Shown: in pieces, positions 57,220-64,000 of the stretch
Layout of the letters: each line of letters starts with the position of its first letter
Numbering within the stretch: the first letter of the stretch is position 1
Origin: Candidatus Methanosphaera massiliense
Lineage (GTDB): Archaea > Methanobacteriota > Methanobacteria > Methanobacteriales > Methanobacteriaceae
Direction of reading: 5' to 3'
Assembly: GCF_028890305.1 (NCBI RefSeq)
Contig: NZ_JARBXM010000001.1
Span: 622,501 to 686,500 of the forward strand
DNA: 64,000 nt
The notes under the pieces: model-generated
Databases searched by the model: none
The model's input: the letters and a program-made list of their open reading frames with translations, nothing else
Told to the model about the DNA's origin: nothing
Program-made: the position numbers and the translations under genes

Positions 57220-57774
57220 TCATAATATGTATTCTTCTTCTGTGTTATAGATAGGACCGTTAGGTGTAAGTTGGCTGGATTTAAGACAGATTTTATTCAC
57301 TTCAAGTTTACCATAATAATTATTTTTTAGTTTTTTTAGTGTTTTTGTTAATTCTGTATTGTCAGATACTTTCTTTACTCTTCCTATGGTAATATGAGGA
57401 ACATAATCATGTTCTTTTTTAAATCCTATCTTGTTAAATGATTCATCTAATTCTTTAGATAGTTTTATAGTGTTTTTATTCTTATCTCTGGCACCTACCC
57501 ATATTACTCTTGGACGGTTATTGTTTGGAAATGTGCCTACTTTAGCTAACTTCAGAGTATATGGTTCATAGTTTTCTATTGTGTTGTTAATTATTTTAGA
57601 GATTTGTTTTTGTTTTCTTTTGTTAATATCTCCGAAGAATTTAAGAGTTAGATGAAGATTTTCATTTTCAACGTATTTGATTTTAGCATTTTTATTCTTT
57701 CTAAGAATATCTTGCGTATCGTTAATCTTGTTTTTTAGATAATCATCTAATTCTATTGCTAAAAATGCACGCAT
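57220..57774 (-). CDS. thpR: RNA 2',3'-cyclic phosphodiesterase (LigT/ThpR family)
   Basis: 2H phosphoesterase that hydrolyses 2',3'-cyclic phosphates in RNA processing. It starts MRAFLAIELDDYLKNKI, and the two HxT motifs are HLTLKF (near residue 43) and HITIGR (near residue 126), giving the catalytic His pair. 184 residues from ATG 57774 with GGAGTTAATTCTT upstream; a longer in-frame ATG at 57789 lies on the other side of that site and is rejected. It is often near cca in archaea by recall; here cca is 1.3 kb away. Confidence 0.92.
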   Translation of the reverse strand: MRAFLAIELDDYLKNKINDTQDILRKNKNAKIKYVENENLHLTLKFFGDINKRKQKQISKIINNTIENYEPYTLKLAKVGTFPNNNRPRVIWVGARDKNKNTIKLSKELDESFNKIGFKKEHDYVPHITIGRVKKVSDNTELTKTLKKLKNNYYGKLEVNKICLKSSQLTPNGPIYNTEEEYIL

Positions 57775-57823
57775 AAGAATTAACTCCATTATTTTTTCTT
57801 TAATGTATAAAATTTTTAATAAT

Positions 57824-57861
57824 AAAAAAAGGGTTATATCACAGGGGTAATCCTGTGATAT
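57824..57861 (-). terminator. Strong hairpin plus T-run terminator after aroB'
   Basis: On the minus strand a perfect 10-bp stem (ATATCACAGG at 57836-57845 paired with CCTGTGATAT at 57852-57861, six-base loop) is followed within six bases by seven T (57824-57830). This is a textbook intrinsic-type terminator for the aroA'-aroB' operon. Confidence 0.85.
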
Positions 57862-57886
57862 TAATTTAATTGGGGAATTGTTCTAT

Positions 57887-58966
57887 TTATTTTTCAATAA
57901 TTTGTTCTTCTATTGCCATTCCAAAGTGTCTTGCTCCTTCACTAAAGAATGCTAATATTTTGTCGCCTACTTTTAGTTTAGCTACAGATACGGGTTCTTG
58001 TTTGTCTGATACTAATCTAATTGTTTCAGCATTTTGTAGAAGTGTTCTGATTTTTATTCCTTCATATTCAGCTTCTACTAGTAGTAATGGACGTTTTTCT
58101 ATTTTCACACGTCCTACTATTGCTGTTGATGCTTCACCTTTTGTGTTTATTGTAAGAACTTCATCTCCTGCTTCTAGTTCGGAGAGATATCTTGTTTTGT
58201 TTCCGGGTGTCATCACATATGCTTGTACAGGTCCTGCATTTACTCTAAATGGTCTTGAAGCTACATATTCACTTTCTAGTGTTTCACTGTGAACTAGGAA
58301 TAATCCTGTGGCATATGATCCTATTAGCATTCCCTCACCTACTTGCATCATGGAGCAGGTGTCTACGCATACACGGTCTCCAATTCCTACTGGTTCCACT
58401 TTTGTTACTGTTGCTGCTTTAAGGTCATATGTTTCTTTGGATTCTTTTTCTATTAGGGTTCCTAATTTTCTTATTTCGCTTCCTTCATTTGATGATAGAA
58501 GTACTCCATCTGATCCATGTTCCATTGTTTCTAGTGCTAGTTTTGCTTCATCATAGTTTGGTACGTCTACAATTATTTTGCTGCTACGGTCTTGTAAGCT
58601 TGCTATGATGTTTTCTAGAGGGATAACTTTCCAATTTTTTCCTTTTAGTATAACATAATCTGCTACTGTTCCTAGTTTGGATACTAGTTTTTCATCTTCT
58701 TTATTGTTTATTTCGACGTATGCAGCTACTTGTTTTCCTTTGTTTTGTTCTTTTTTAACATCGGCTACTGTTACTTTTTCATTAAATCCTAGTAGTTTAA
58801 TATCTGCATCATCTTTATCAGATATTATGGATACGTTTCCTAATTGTTTTATTGTATCGGTGTTGTCAAAGTCAAGGATATGATCAAATCCTGATTCTAA
58901 TGCATCTACTATTGCATCTTTTCTATCGTTCCATGTTCCATTTGGTCTTATCCATGCAAATTTCAT
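57887..58966 (-). CDS. aroB': 3-dehydroquinate synthase II
   Basis: Archaeal enzyme that converts 2-amino-3,7-dideoxy-D-threo-hept-6-ulosonate to 3-dehydroquinate, replacing DAHP-based AroB. The 359-residue protein has the family start KFAWIRPNGTWNDRKDA, VDVPNYDEAKLAL and the C-terminal RVCVDTCSMMQVGEGMLIGS, matching the MJ1249 type. Together with the gene just upstream (58979) it forms the archaeal entry to the shikimate pathway. ATG 58966 follows GAGGGAAAAACA. A strong terminator follows. Confidence 0.95.
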   Translation of the reverse strand: MKFAWIRPNGTWNDRKDAIVDALESGFDHILDFDNTDTIKQLGNVSIISDKDDADIKLLGFNEKVTVADVKKEQNKGKQVAAYVEINNKEDEKLVSKLGTVADYVILKGKNWKVIPLENIIASLQDRSSKIIVDVPNYDEAKLALETMEHGSDGVLLSSNEGSEIRKLGTLIEKESKETYDLKAATVTKVEPVGIGDRVCVDTCSMMQVGEGMLIGSYATGLFLVHSETLESEYVASRPFRVNAGPVQAYVMTPGNKTRYLSELEAGDEVLTINTKGEASTAIVGRVKIEKRPLLLVEAEYEGIKIRTLLQNAETIRLVSDKQEPVSVAKLKVGDKILAFFSEGARHFGMAIEEQIIEK

Positions 58967-58978
58967 TGTTTTTCCCTC

Positions 58979-59773
58979 TTATTCTTTTAATATTTCTAAT
59001 GCTTCGTCAGGTGTTGCTTTGTTATGTACAACTTCAACAAGTGCTCTTGTTATTTTAGTTGGGTTTTTAGCTTGGAATATGTTTCTTCCGAATGCTACTC
59101 CTGCTCCACCTACACTAATTGCATCGTATACCATTTCAAATAATTGTCTTTCTGTTTCAATTTTTGGTCCGCCTGCAATTATTACAGGTACTGGACATCC
59201 ATCCACTACTTCTTTGAATGTGTCTGGGTCTCCGGTGTAGTTTGTTTTTACTATGTCAGCTCCAAGTTCTGCTCCTACACGTGCTGCTAGTTTAACTACT
59301 TCAGGGTCATGTTCATTCTCAATTTTTGGTCCTCTTGGGTACATCATTGCTAGTAATGGCATTCCCCATTCATCACATTCTTCTGCTATTCTACCAGTAG
59401 TTGCTAACATTTCTGGTTCTTTTTCTGAACCTATGTTTACGTGTACACTTACAGCGTCTGCACCTAATTGTAATGCTTTTTCTACGCTTGTTACTTGTAC
59501 TTTGTGGTATGGGTCTATACTTAAATCTGTACTTGCAGATAAGTGTAAAATTAATCCTATATCACTACCGTATCCACGGTGTCCGTTTTTTACCATACCT
59601 TTATGCATAAGTACAGCATTAGCTCCACCATTTGCTACTGCATCAATGGTCTTTGTCATGTTAATTAGTCCTGGTATAGGTCCGCCAGATATTCCATGGT
59701 CCATTGGAGCTATAACACATTTTCCTGTCTTACGATTTATTATTCTTTCAATTCTTATTTTTTTTCCAATCAT
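58979..59773 (-). CDS. aroA': 2-amino-3,7-dideoxy-D-threo-hept-6-ulosonate synthase
   Basis: Class I aldolase of the archaeal aromatic pathway. It joins 6-deoxy-5-ketofructose 1-phosphate (or equivalent) and aspartate semialdehyde. The 264-residue barrel has [18 protein letters not shown] at the N-terminus with the catalytic Asp, [13 protein letters not shown] with the Tyr, and [10 protein letters not shown] with the Schiff-base Lys near 175, as in MJ0400. The AroB' gene follows 12 bases later on the same message. ATG 59773 follows AGGGATACA. Confidence 0.95.
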   Translation of the reverse strand: MIGKKIRIERIINRKTGKCVIAPMDHGISGGPIPGLINMTKTIDAVANGGANAVLMHKGMVKNGHRGYGSDIGLILHLSASTDLSIDPYHKVQVTSVEKALQLGADAVSVHVNIGSEKEPEMLATTGRIAEECDEWGMPLLAMMYPRGPKIENEHDPEVVKLAARVGAELGADIVKTNYTGDPDTFKEVVDGCPVPVIIAGGPKIETERQLFEMVYDAISVGGAGVAFGRNIFQAKNPTKITRALVEVVHNKATPDEALEILKE

Positions 59774-59891
59774 TGTATCCCTTTTAATAAAAATTTTCTA
59801 TTTCAACGTATATCTATTATACGTTATTTTATGTTTTTTATTCTTTAAACAGTTATTGATTTTCATGTTCTCTATAGAGGTAATATTTTTA

Positions 59892-60404
59892 TTATTTTGT
59901 TCTCTTTTTGAGTTCTGAGGGTATTATTTCTTTAGCAGAAGAAGTTAGATACCCCTTATTTGACAGGATATTTTCACTTGAAATGGACGTGTTTACAAAG
60001 TCCATCAAACCCCTGTTTCTTATTAAAGTTACACGTGGCCGAAGTATTGAAGACCATAAAAAGAATACTTTGAATACAGTATCCGGATGGTATCCTCCGC
60101 CAAGATCTATACATAAAACGTCAATATCATCACATTTTTTTGAAAATTCATATAATGATTTCTTATCCCGTACATCTAGCTGTTTAAATTCAATATTTCT
60201 ATACTCTATTCCTAAATTGTGCATAGCCTCTACACTTTCAGGACTGTTATCAAAGGCATAAACAGTTCCATCTTGGCATAATCGTGACAATATCTTTGTG
60301 GATGTTCCAATATGACATCCTAACTCAACCACATTATCTAATAATTTAACATGTTTAATCATATCTTCTTGATATACATCTCTGTTATAACTAATATGAA
60401 TCAT
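59892..60404 (-). CDS. Predicted SAM-dependent methyltransferase-fold protein
   Basis: A 170-residue Rossmann-type protein. VELGCHIGTSTKILSRL (27-43) is motif I, VYAFDNSPESVEAM motif II and VLCIDLGGGYH the following strand, with a fairly standard SAM-binding layout. The C-terminal part is short, with RNRGLMDFVN and a basic end. It may be an RNA or protein methyltransferase, but the target is unknown. ATG 60404 follows AAGGAGATAATC. The gene is two bases from the flavoprotein at 60407, so it is co-transcribed with it. Confidence 0.72.
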   Translation of the reverse strand: MIHISYNRDVYQEDMIKHVKLLDNVVELGCHIGTSTKILSRLCQDGTVYAFDNSPESVEAMHNLGIEYRNIEFKQLDVRDKKSLYEFSKKCDDIDVLCIDLGGGYHPDTVFKVFFLWSSILRPRVTLIRNRGLMDFVNTSISSENILSNKGYLTSSAKEIIPSELKKRTK

Positions 60405-60406
60405 GA

Positions 60407-61636
60407 TTATCTCCTTGATTTTATTGATGTGGCTGCAAGAACTCCTGTTGAAAATGCTTTCTGCAAGTTATATCCGCCACATATTCCACATCCCTCTATA
60501 AGTTCTCCTACAATATATAAGTGAGGTACTATTTTTGATTCACATGTGTCAGGATTAATTTCTTTTCGTTTTATTCCGCTATTTGTCACTTGACTCTCAT
60601 TTTCCAGAACATCTACAACCGTTAGTCTTGTTCTTTTTAATAAGTCTCTTATTTTCACCCTGTCTTTCTTAGTCACTTGATTTAACTTGGTTGTTTGGTC
60701 AATATTAATCTGTTCTAGAAATATTTCCACCATATTTTTTGGAAGATATTTGTGAAGATATCTCTTCAAGCCCTGTGTAGGATGTTTTTGAAAATCCTCC
60801 TGCAAGGTTTTATATAATGATTCATAAGTATAATCCGGAGTTACATCCATATTAAGAATAACTTCCCTGTTTTTACGTAAATGTCTTTCAATAGTCATAC
60901 TATTATTCATTATTACAAATCCGCTAATTCCATTATGAGTGAATATTATTGAACCAGAATCCTTCACTATTGACTTGTTATCTGCTTTAAATTCAAGTTT
61001 TACAGGTAGTGTTATTCCTTGCAACTTATTTATCCAGGTTTCCTCTATTTTTATTGGTGAAAGACCACCCATATTTTTTGTATTCTTATGTCCTAATGCT
61101 ACTGCAAAACGTTTACCATCACCAGTTGAACCAGTTTCAGGATAGGATAAACCTCCTGTAGCTAGTATAATGTTATTTGCACTAATATGGGTATTGTTAT
61201 AATCTATGATAAATTGATTATCGTTTCTTGTTATTGAATTTACGTTACAGTTTAGCTTGTATTGAGTTTTCTTATTGTCAAGTATGTTTATTAACGTGTT
61301 TAATACAGTTTTTGATTTATCAGTAACTGGGAACACGCGGTTATCATCTTCCACTTTTGTTTTACAACCATTGGATTCTAGTAATTCTATAATGTCTTTA
61401 TTAAAGAATATGTTGAAGGCTGGTCTAAAATAGTTTCCTGAGTTATAATAACTATTAATGTATTCCTTGAGTGTACTATTGTTGGTTAGATTGCAGCGTC
61501 CTCCTCCTGTAATCAGTAGCTTCTTTCCAAGAGTATTGTTTTTTTCTAGAATTATACTATGTGGGTCGTTAAGATATATTCCTGCTAATATACCACTTGC
61601 TCCTCCACCTATTATGACTGTATCATAATTCTTCAC
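60407..61636 (-). CDS. HI0933/YhiN-family FAD flavoprotein
   Basis: A 409-residue flavoprotein of the HI0933 family. N-terminal FAD motif TVIIGGGASGILAGIYL; LLITGGGRCNLTNN; the middle LATGGLSYPETGSTGDGKRFA; C-terminal GGYNLQKAFSTGVLAA closes the FAD site. The family is predicted to be oxidoreductases or flavin-dependent enzymes, and its physiological role is unclear. The start GTG 61636 follows AGGGATTTGATTAAAA. It is 14 bases downstream of the DUF357 gene, which suggests one transcription unit. Confidence 0.85.
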   Translation of the reverse strand: MKNYDTVIIGGGASGILAGIYLNDPHSIILEKNNTLGKKLLITGGGRCNLTNNSTLKEYINSYYNSGNYFRPAFNIFFNKDIIELLESNGCKTKVEDDNRVFPVTDKSKTVLNTLINILDNKKTQYKLNCNVNSITRNDNQFIIDYNNTHISANNIILATGGLSYPETGSTGDGKRFAVALGHKNTKNMGGLSPIKIEETWINKLQGITLPVKLEFKADNKSIVKDSGSIIFTHNGISGFVIMNNSMTIERHLRKNREVILNMDVTPDYTYESLYKTLQEDFQKHPTQGLKRYLHKYLPKNMVEIFLEQINIDQTTKLNQVTKKDRVKIRDLLKRTRLTVVDVLENESQVTNSGIKRKEINPDTCESKIVPHLYIVGELIEGCGICGGYNLQKAFSTGVLAATSIKSRR

Positions 61637-61650
61637 TTTTAATCAAATCC

Positions 61651-61890
61651 CTATTCATCAATTAGATTGTACATTATTCTGATTGAGTCAAGTAGTCCAT
61701 GTGCATAGGCAATACAGGCAAATGAGGTTAGTTCATCATCAATATCTAAATAATACTTTGTGTCTTTGTAATATCTTATAGCCATGTCTTTAACTAGCAC
61801 TTCTTTTTCTGTTAAATCTAATTTTTCAACTTCTACAATATTATCTTCAAATATTTTTAAATCTTTAGTTATACGTTCTTCTGGTTTCAT
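61651..61890 (-). CDS. DUF357 protein
   Basis: A 79-residue archaeal protein of the DUF357 type: an alpha-helical, acidic protein with YYKDTKYYLDIDDELTSFAC in the middle, matching my recall of this conserved archaeal family. Function unknown. ATG 61890 follows AGAGGATATGATTCATT. It leads the message with the flavoprotein and methyltransferase genes. Confidence 0.75.
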   Translation of the reverse strand: MKPEERITKDLKIFEDNIVEVEKLDLTEKEVLVKDMAIRYYKDTKYYLDIDDELTSFACIAYAHGLLDSIRIMYNLIDE

Positions 61891-62130
61891 AATGAATCAT
61901 ATCCTCTTTTTAGTATATTATCTGTTTTTGATTGTTTATTTTAATATTCATAAAAATAGTCAGTATATTTCAATTGTAATTAAAAAAAATTTAAAAAGAA
62001 AAAAATAGTTGGAATTAAATTATTAAGTATTAATTTCTAATAATTCAAAAAGTATTGGTTATTTATAGTTTTTTTGAGAAGAATATTTGCTTTTTCAATA
62101 CTATAAAAAAATAGGAAGAAGGAGGTTATT

Positions 62131-62709
62131 TTAATTGTTTAGTTCTACATATACATGGTATACTCTTTGGAATACTGTAATGTAACTGAGTATTGTTAGT
62201 AATGCCATTGTTATAAACATTATACTGTGTGATCCACCAAATATGGCTGCTATTATAGAACCTACAACAATTATAAGTAATCTTTCTGCTCTTTCTGCAA
62301 TTCCCACTGAACATTTTATTCCTTCACTTTCTGCCCGTGAACGAACATAACTCACTGTTAATGAAGAATGTATTGCTAAAGCTCCTAGTATTGGGTCTAC
62401 AAATCCACTATACATTATTCCTATAATTATAGCAGCATCTGCAAAACGATCACAAGTGGAATCTAAAAATCCTCCAAATTTTGTTTTACGATTTTGAGAG
62501 CGTGCAATTGCTCCATCTATCATATCACAGACTCCACTAACAAGAATGAATAATGCTCCAGCTGCTAAATTTCCTGAAGCAAATAATACTCCTGCAAAAA
62601 TACTAATAAATAATCCAAGCAACGTGATTATGTTTGGATTTATAGGTATGTTTTTACCTATCTTTCCTGTAATTTCATTAGTCTGTGGTCGTAATCTATT
62701 ATTTAACAT
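62131..62709 (-). CDS. CDP-alcohol phosphatidyltransferase, archaetidylinositol-phosphate-synthase-like
   Basis: Integral membrane enzyme of 192 residues that joins a CDP-archaeol to an alcohol phosphate. The family signature spans residues 64-86: DGAIARSQNRKTKFGG, then FLDSTCDRFAD, matching D-x2-D-G-x2-A-R-x8-G-x3-D-x3-D with the catalytic Asp pairs. Six helices are likely. Size and motif fit archaetidylinositol phosphate synthase rather than the larger PssA, but CDP-archaeol phosphatidylglycerol-type enzymes are also possible. No clear start signal other than ATG 62709. Confidence 0.82.
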   Translation of the reverse strand: MLNNRLRPQTNEITGKIGKNIPINPNIITLLGLFISIFAGVLFASGNLAAGALFILVSGVCDMIDGAIARSQNRKTKFGGFLDSTCDRFADAAIIIGIMYSGFVDPILGALAIHSSLTVSYVRSRAESEGIKCSVGIAERAERLLIIVVGSIIAAIFGGSHSIMFITMALLTILSYITVFQRVYHVYVELNN

Positions 62710-62770
62710 AGTATTTTATTTATAAATTAGGTTATATATAAGTATATAATTAATTTTAGTGGATGGTAGA

Positions 62771-63391
62771 ATGAATATAGTAGAAAACCCTAATAAAAAA
62801 GAGTTAGAATGTGTGATTTCTGATTTAAAAAAGGGTCATTTGATTGTTTATCCTACTGATACAATTTATGGTATAGGAGCAAATATTTATGAAAATGATG
62901 CTCTGAAGAAGGTGTATGATGTTAAACATAGGGATATTTCAAAACCAGTATCATTATGTTTACATGATATTAATCAAATGGAGGATGTGGCATATTTAAC
63001 TAAGCCTATAAAAGATATTATAGAAAAGATTCTGCCAGGACCATACACATTATTACTCGAGAAAAGGGATATTGTTCCGGATATTTTAACTTCAAATACC
63101 AGTATTGTTGGTGTTAGAATACCCAATAATAGGCTATGTTATGAATTAACAAAAGAGTTCCCTATTACAAGTACTAGTGCTAATATATCTAACATGGAAA
63201 CTCCTAATAATATTGATGATATTGTTAAGCAATTAGGAAGTAAAATAAACACCTATATTGATTGTGGAGATGTAACAGATAATACTCCTTCTACAATTAT
63301 TGATTTAACTGGTGAATATCCTGAAATTATAAGAAATACTCAGCAGCATACTAAATTATTAGAGAGTATATTGAAAATTAATTTATATTAA
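62771..63391 (+). CDS. L-threonylcarbamoyladenylate synthase (Sua5/YrdC/TsaC)
   Basis: Makes threonylcarbamoyl-AMP for the t6A37 tRNA modification. The 206-residue protein has the YrdC fold: GHLIVYPTDTIYGIGANI at about 23-40, KVYDVKHRDISKPVSLCLHD (with KxRxxxKP) at about 46-65, and the late SxSxN site TSTSANIS. It is the single-domain YrdC/TsaC type. The ATG 62771 follows GGATGGTAG; an in-frame GTG at 62759 lies upstream and could add four residues. Neighbouring gene at 63427 is on the same strand. Confidence 0.9.
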   Translation: MNIVENPNKKELECVISDLKKGHLIVYPTDTIYGIGANIYENDALKKVYDVKHRDISKPVSLCLHDINQMEDVAYLTKPIKDIIEKILPGPYTLLLEKRDIVPDILTSNTSIVGVRIPNNRLCYELTKEFPITSTSANISNMETPNNIDDIVKQLGSKINTYIDCGDVTDNTPSTIIDLTGEYPEIIRNTQQHTKLLESILKINLY

Positions 63392-63426
63392 TTATTTTAA
63401 TAACTATTATTATAGGAAGTGTAATC

Positions 63427-63735
63427 ATGGTTGTCACTGATAAATTAGGAAGAGAAATAACTGAAGGTGCACATGTAATATATACAAATGTCGGAACTAT
63501 TGGTAAGGTTCAGGATATTAAAACAGATGAAAATGGATCCTGGGTTCTTATACAAATTGATGAATTAACAAAACTTTGGTATAACACAGAATATGTGGAA
63601 TTAACAGATCAGACATCCAAAGTAACATTCAATGAAGAAAAGGATAAAGAAGTATCCATTGATGATATTAAGGATGAACTTAAAAATAATTTTGAAAACA
63701 CGGAAATGGGTGATGATGGAGTAGGAGGAGGATAA
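63427..63735 (+). CDS. DUF2098 protein
   Basis: A 102-residue archaeal protein with GAHVIYTNVGTIGKVQDIKT and WYNTEYVEL, matching the DUF2098 family as I recall (a small beta-rich archaeal domain). The C-terminal ~35 residues are acidic (KEVSIDDIKDELKNN) and end in DDGVGGG. ATG 63427 follows AGGAAGTGTAATC. Function unknown; it follows the YrdC gene after 35 bases. Confidence 0.8.
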   Translation: MVVTDKLGREITEGAHVIYTNVGTIGKVQDIKTDENGSWVLIQIDELTKLWYNTEYVELTDQTSKVTFNEEKDKEVSIDDIKDELKNNFENTEMGDDGVGGG

Positions 63736-63742
63736 CCTCCTA
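63722..63742 (+). terminator. Hairpin at the end of the DUF2098 gene
   Basis: TAGGAGG (63722-63728) pairs with CCTCCTA (63736-63742) around a seven-base loop that holds the TAA stop codon. A T-rich tract begins at about 63757. It may act as the terminator, and the gene's poly-Gly end is part of the stem. Confidence 0.45.
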
Positions 63743-63773
63743 AATCATTATAAACTATTTTTATTTAATTTTT

Positions 63774-64000
63774 TTAATCTAAATCTTCTCTGATTTTTTG
63801 ATAAACATTATTTTTCTTATTATTCATTTCGTATTCAATCATTCTAGCTTTTCTATCAATTTTCTTATTCATTTTATATAATTCAACATCAATCTCATGA
63901 TATTTCTTGTTAAATAATTTTTGATGTTCTGAATTAATTTGATCCTTAGAGTCAATAAGGTCATGATATACTTCACCAATACTACTGTCAGAGATTAAAC
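63774..64000 (-). CDS. Coiled-coil-like protein, C-terminal part (5' end outside window)
   Basis: The minus-strand frame enters at the window edge and ends with TAA at 63774-63776. The last ~75 residues are strongly helical and charged (LYKMNKKIDRKARMIEYEMN), consistent with a coiled coil. No family is recognised. The stop is 38 bases from the convergent DUF2098 gene. Confidence 0.6.
   Translation of the reverse strand, partial: LISDSSIGEVYHDLIDSKDQINSEHQKLFNKKYHEIDVELYKMNKKIDRKARMIEYEMNNKKNNVYQKIREDLD

Noticed and set aside
59253-59918. Antisense open frame opposite aroA' and its neighbour
   Set aside because: It is a shadow of a strongly conserved gene and then runs into a noncoding T-rich stretch.
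1-64000. CRISPR array, insertion sequence or prophage
   Set aside because: No regularly spaced repeats, transposase, integrase or terminal inverted repeats were seen. The gene content of the glycan island explains its variability.

Overview
The window looks like the chromosome of a methanogenic archaeon of the order Methanobacteriales, most plausibly Methanosphaera or a close relative. The reasons are: very AT-rich DNA; genes packed tightly with AGGAGGTGAT-type ribosome sites; archaeal information-processing genes (PriS/PriL primase, archaeal CCA enzyme, a MetRS with a fused tRNA-binding domain, an XPD-like helicase); a formylmethanofuran:H4MPT formyltransferase homologue; the archaeal aromatic pathway (AroA'/AroB'); archaetidyl-lipid synthesis; EppA-type pilins; and a secreted protein with what look like pseudomurein-binding repeats. 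I identified the organism by gene content only and ran no database search.

Layout. 1-7438 is ordinary core metabolism: the end of an unknown gene, an OGG1-type DNA glycosylase, cyclophilin, argD, an XPD/DinG-like helicase, cbiL, tRNA-Glu(CTC) and a 3-hydroxyacyl-CoA dehydrogenase. 7546-36860 is a roughly 29 kb surface-glycan island. It holds nine GT4-type and four GT2-type glycosyltransferases, a large DUF2206-like membrane protein, two Wzx-like flippases, two sugar-nucleotide epimerases, UDP-galactopyranose mutase, a LicD protein, a DUF1616-like protein, a V4R-domain regulator and a secreted wall-binding protein. Many of the island genes overlap by 4 bases or abut, so they form operons. The epimerase and mutase point to a galactofuranose-containing polymer that is flipped across the membrane and extended by the transferases.

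36979-39850 is a three-gene unit (an EhaR-like HAD protein, an Ftr paralogue and a PfkB kinase). In hydrogenotrophic relatives these genes, as I recall, trail the Eha hydrogenase operon; here no hydrogenase subunit is adjacent. 39951-49913 holds pdxS, an ExoD protein, a Nudix-like protein with a damaged Nudix box, a MnmC-like methyltransferase, two pilin-like genes, a MraY/WecA-like phosphosugar transferase paired with a double-HTH protein, and a DUF530-like protein. 49910-64000 is housekeeping: metG, priL-priS, cca, cbiT, ubiX, thpR, aroB'-aroA', a CDP-alcohol phosphotransferase, a Sua5/YrdC enzyme and small archaeal families.

The most unusual signals are two genes in the glycan island (9247 and 12684) whose only sensible start is an ATT codon behind a good ribosome site, the orphan EhaR/Ftr/kinase trio, the damaged Nudix box, and three apparently leaderless genes with a TATA box centred about 27 bases before the ATG. 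I saw no CRISPR array, insertion sequence or prophage.
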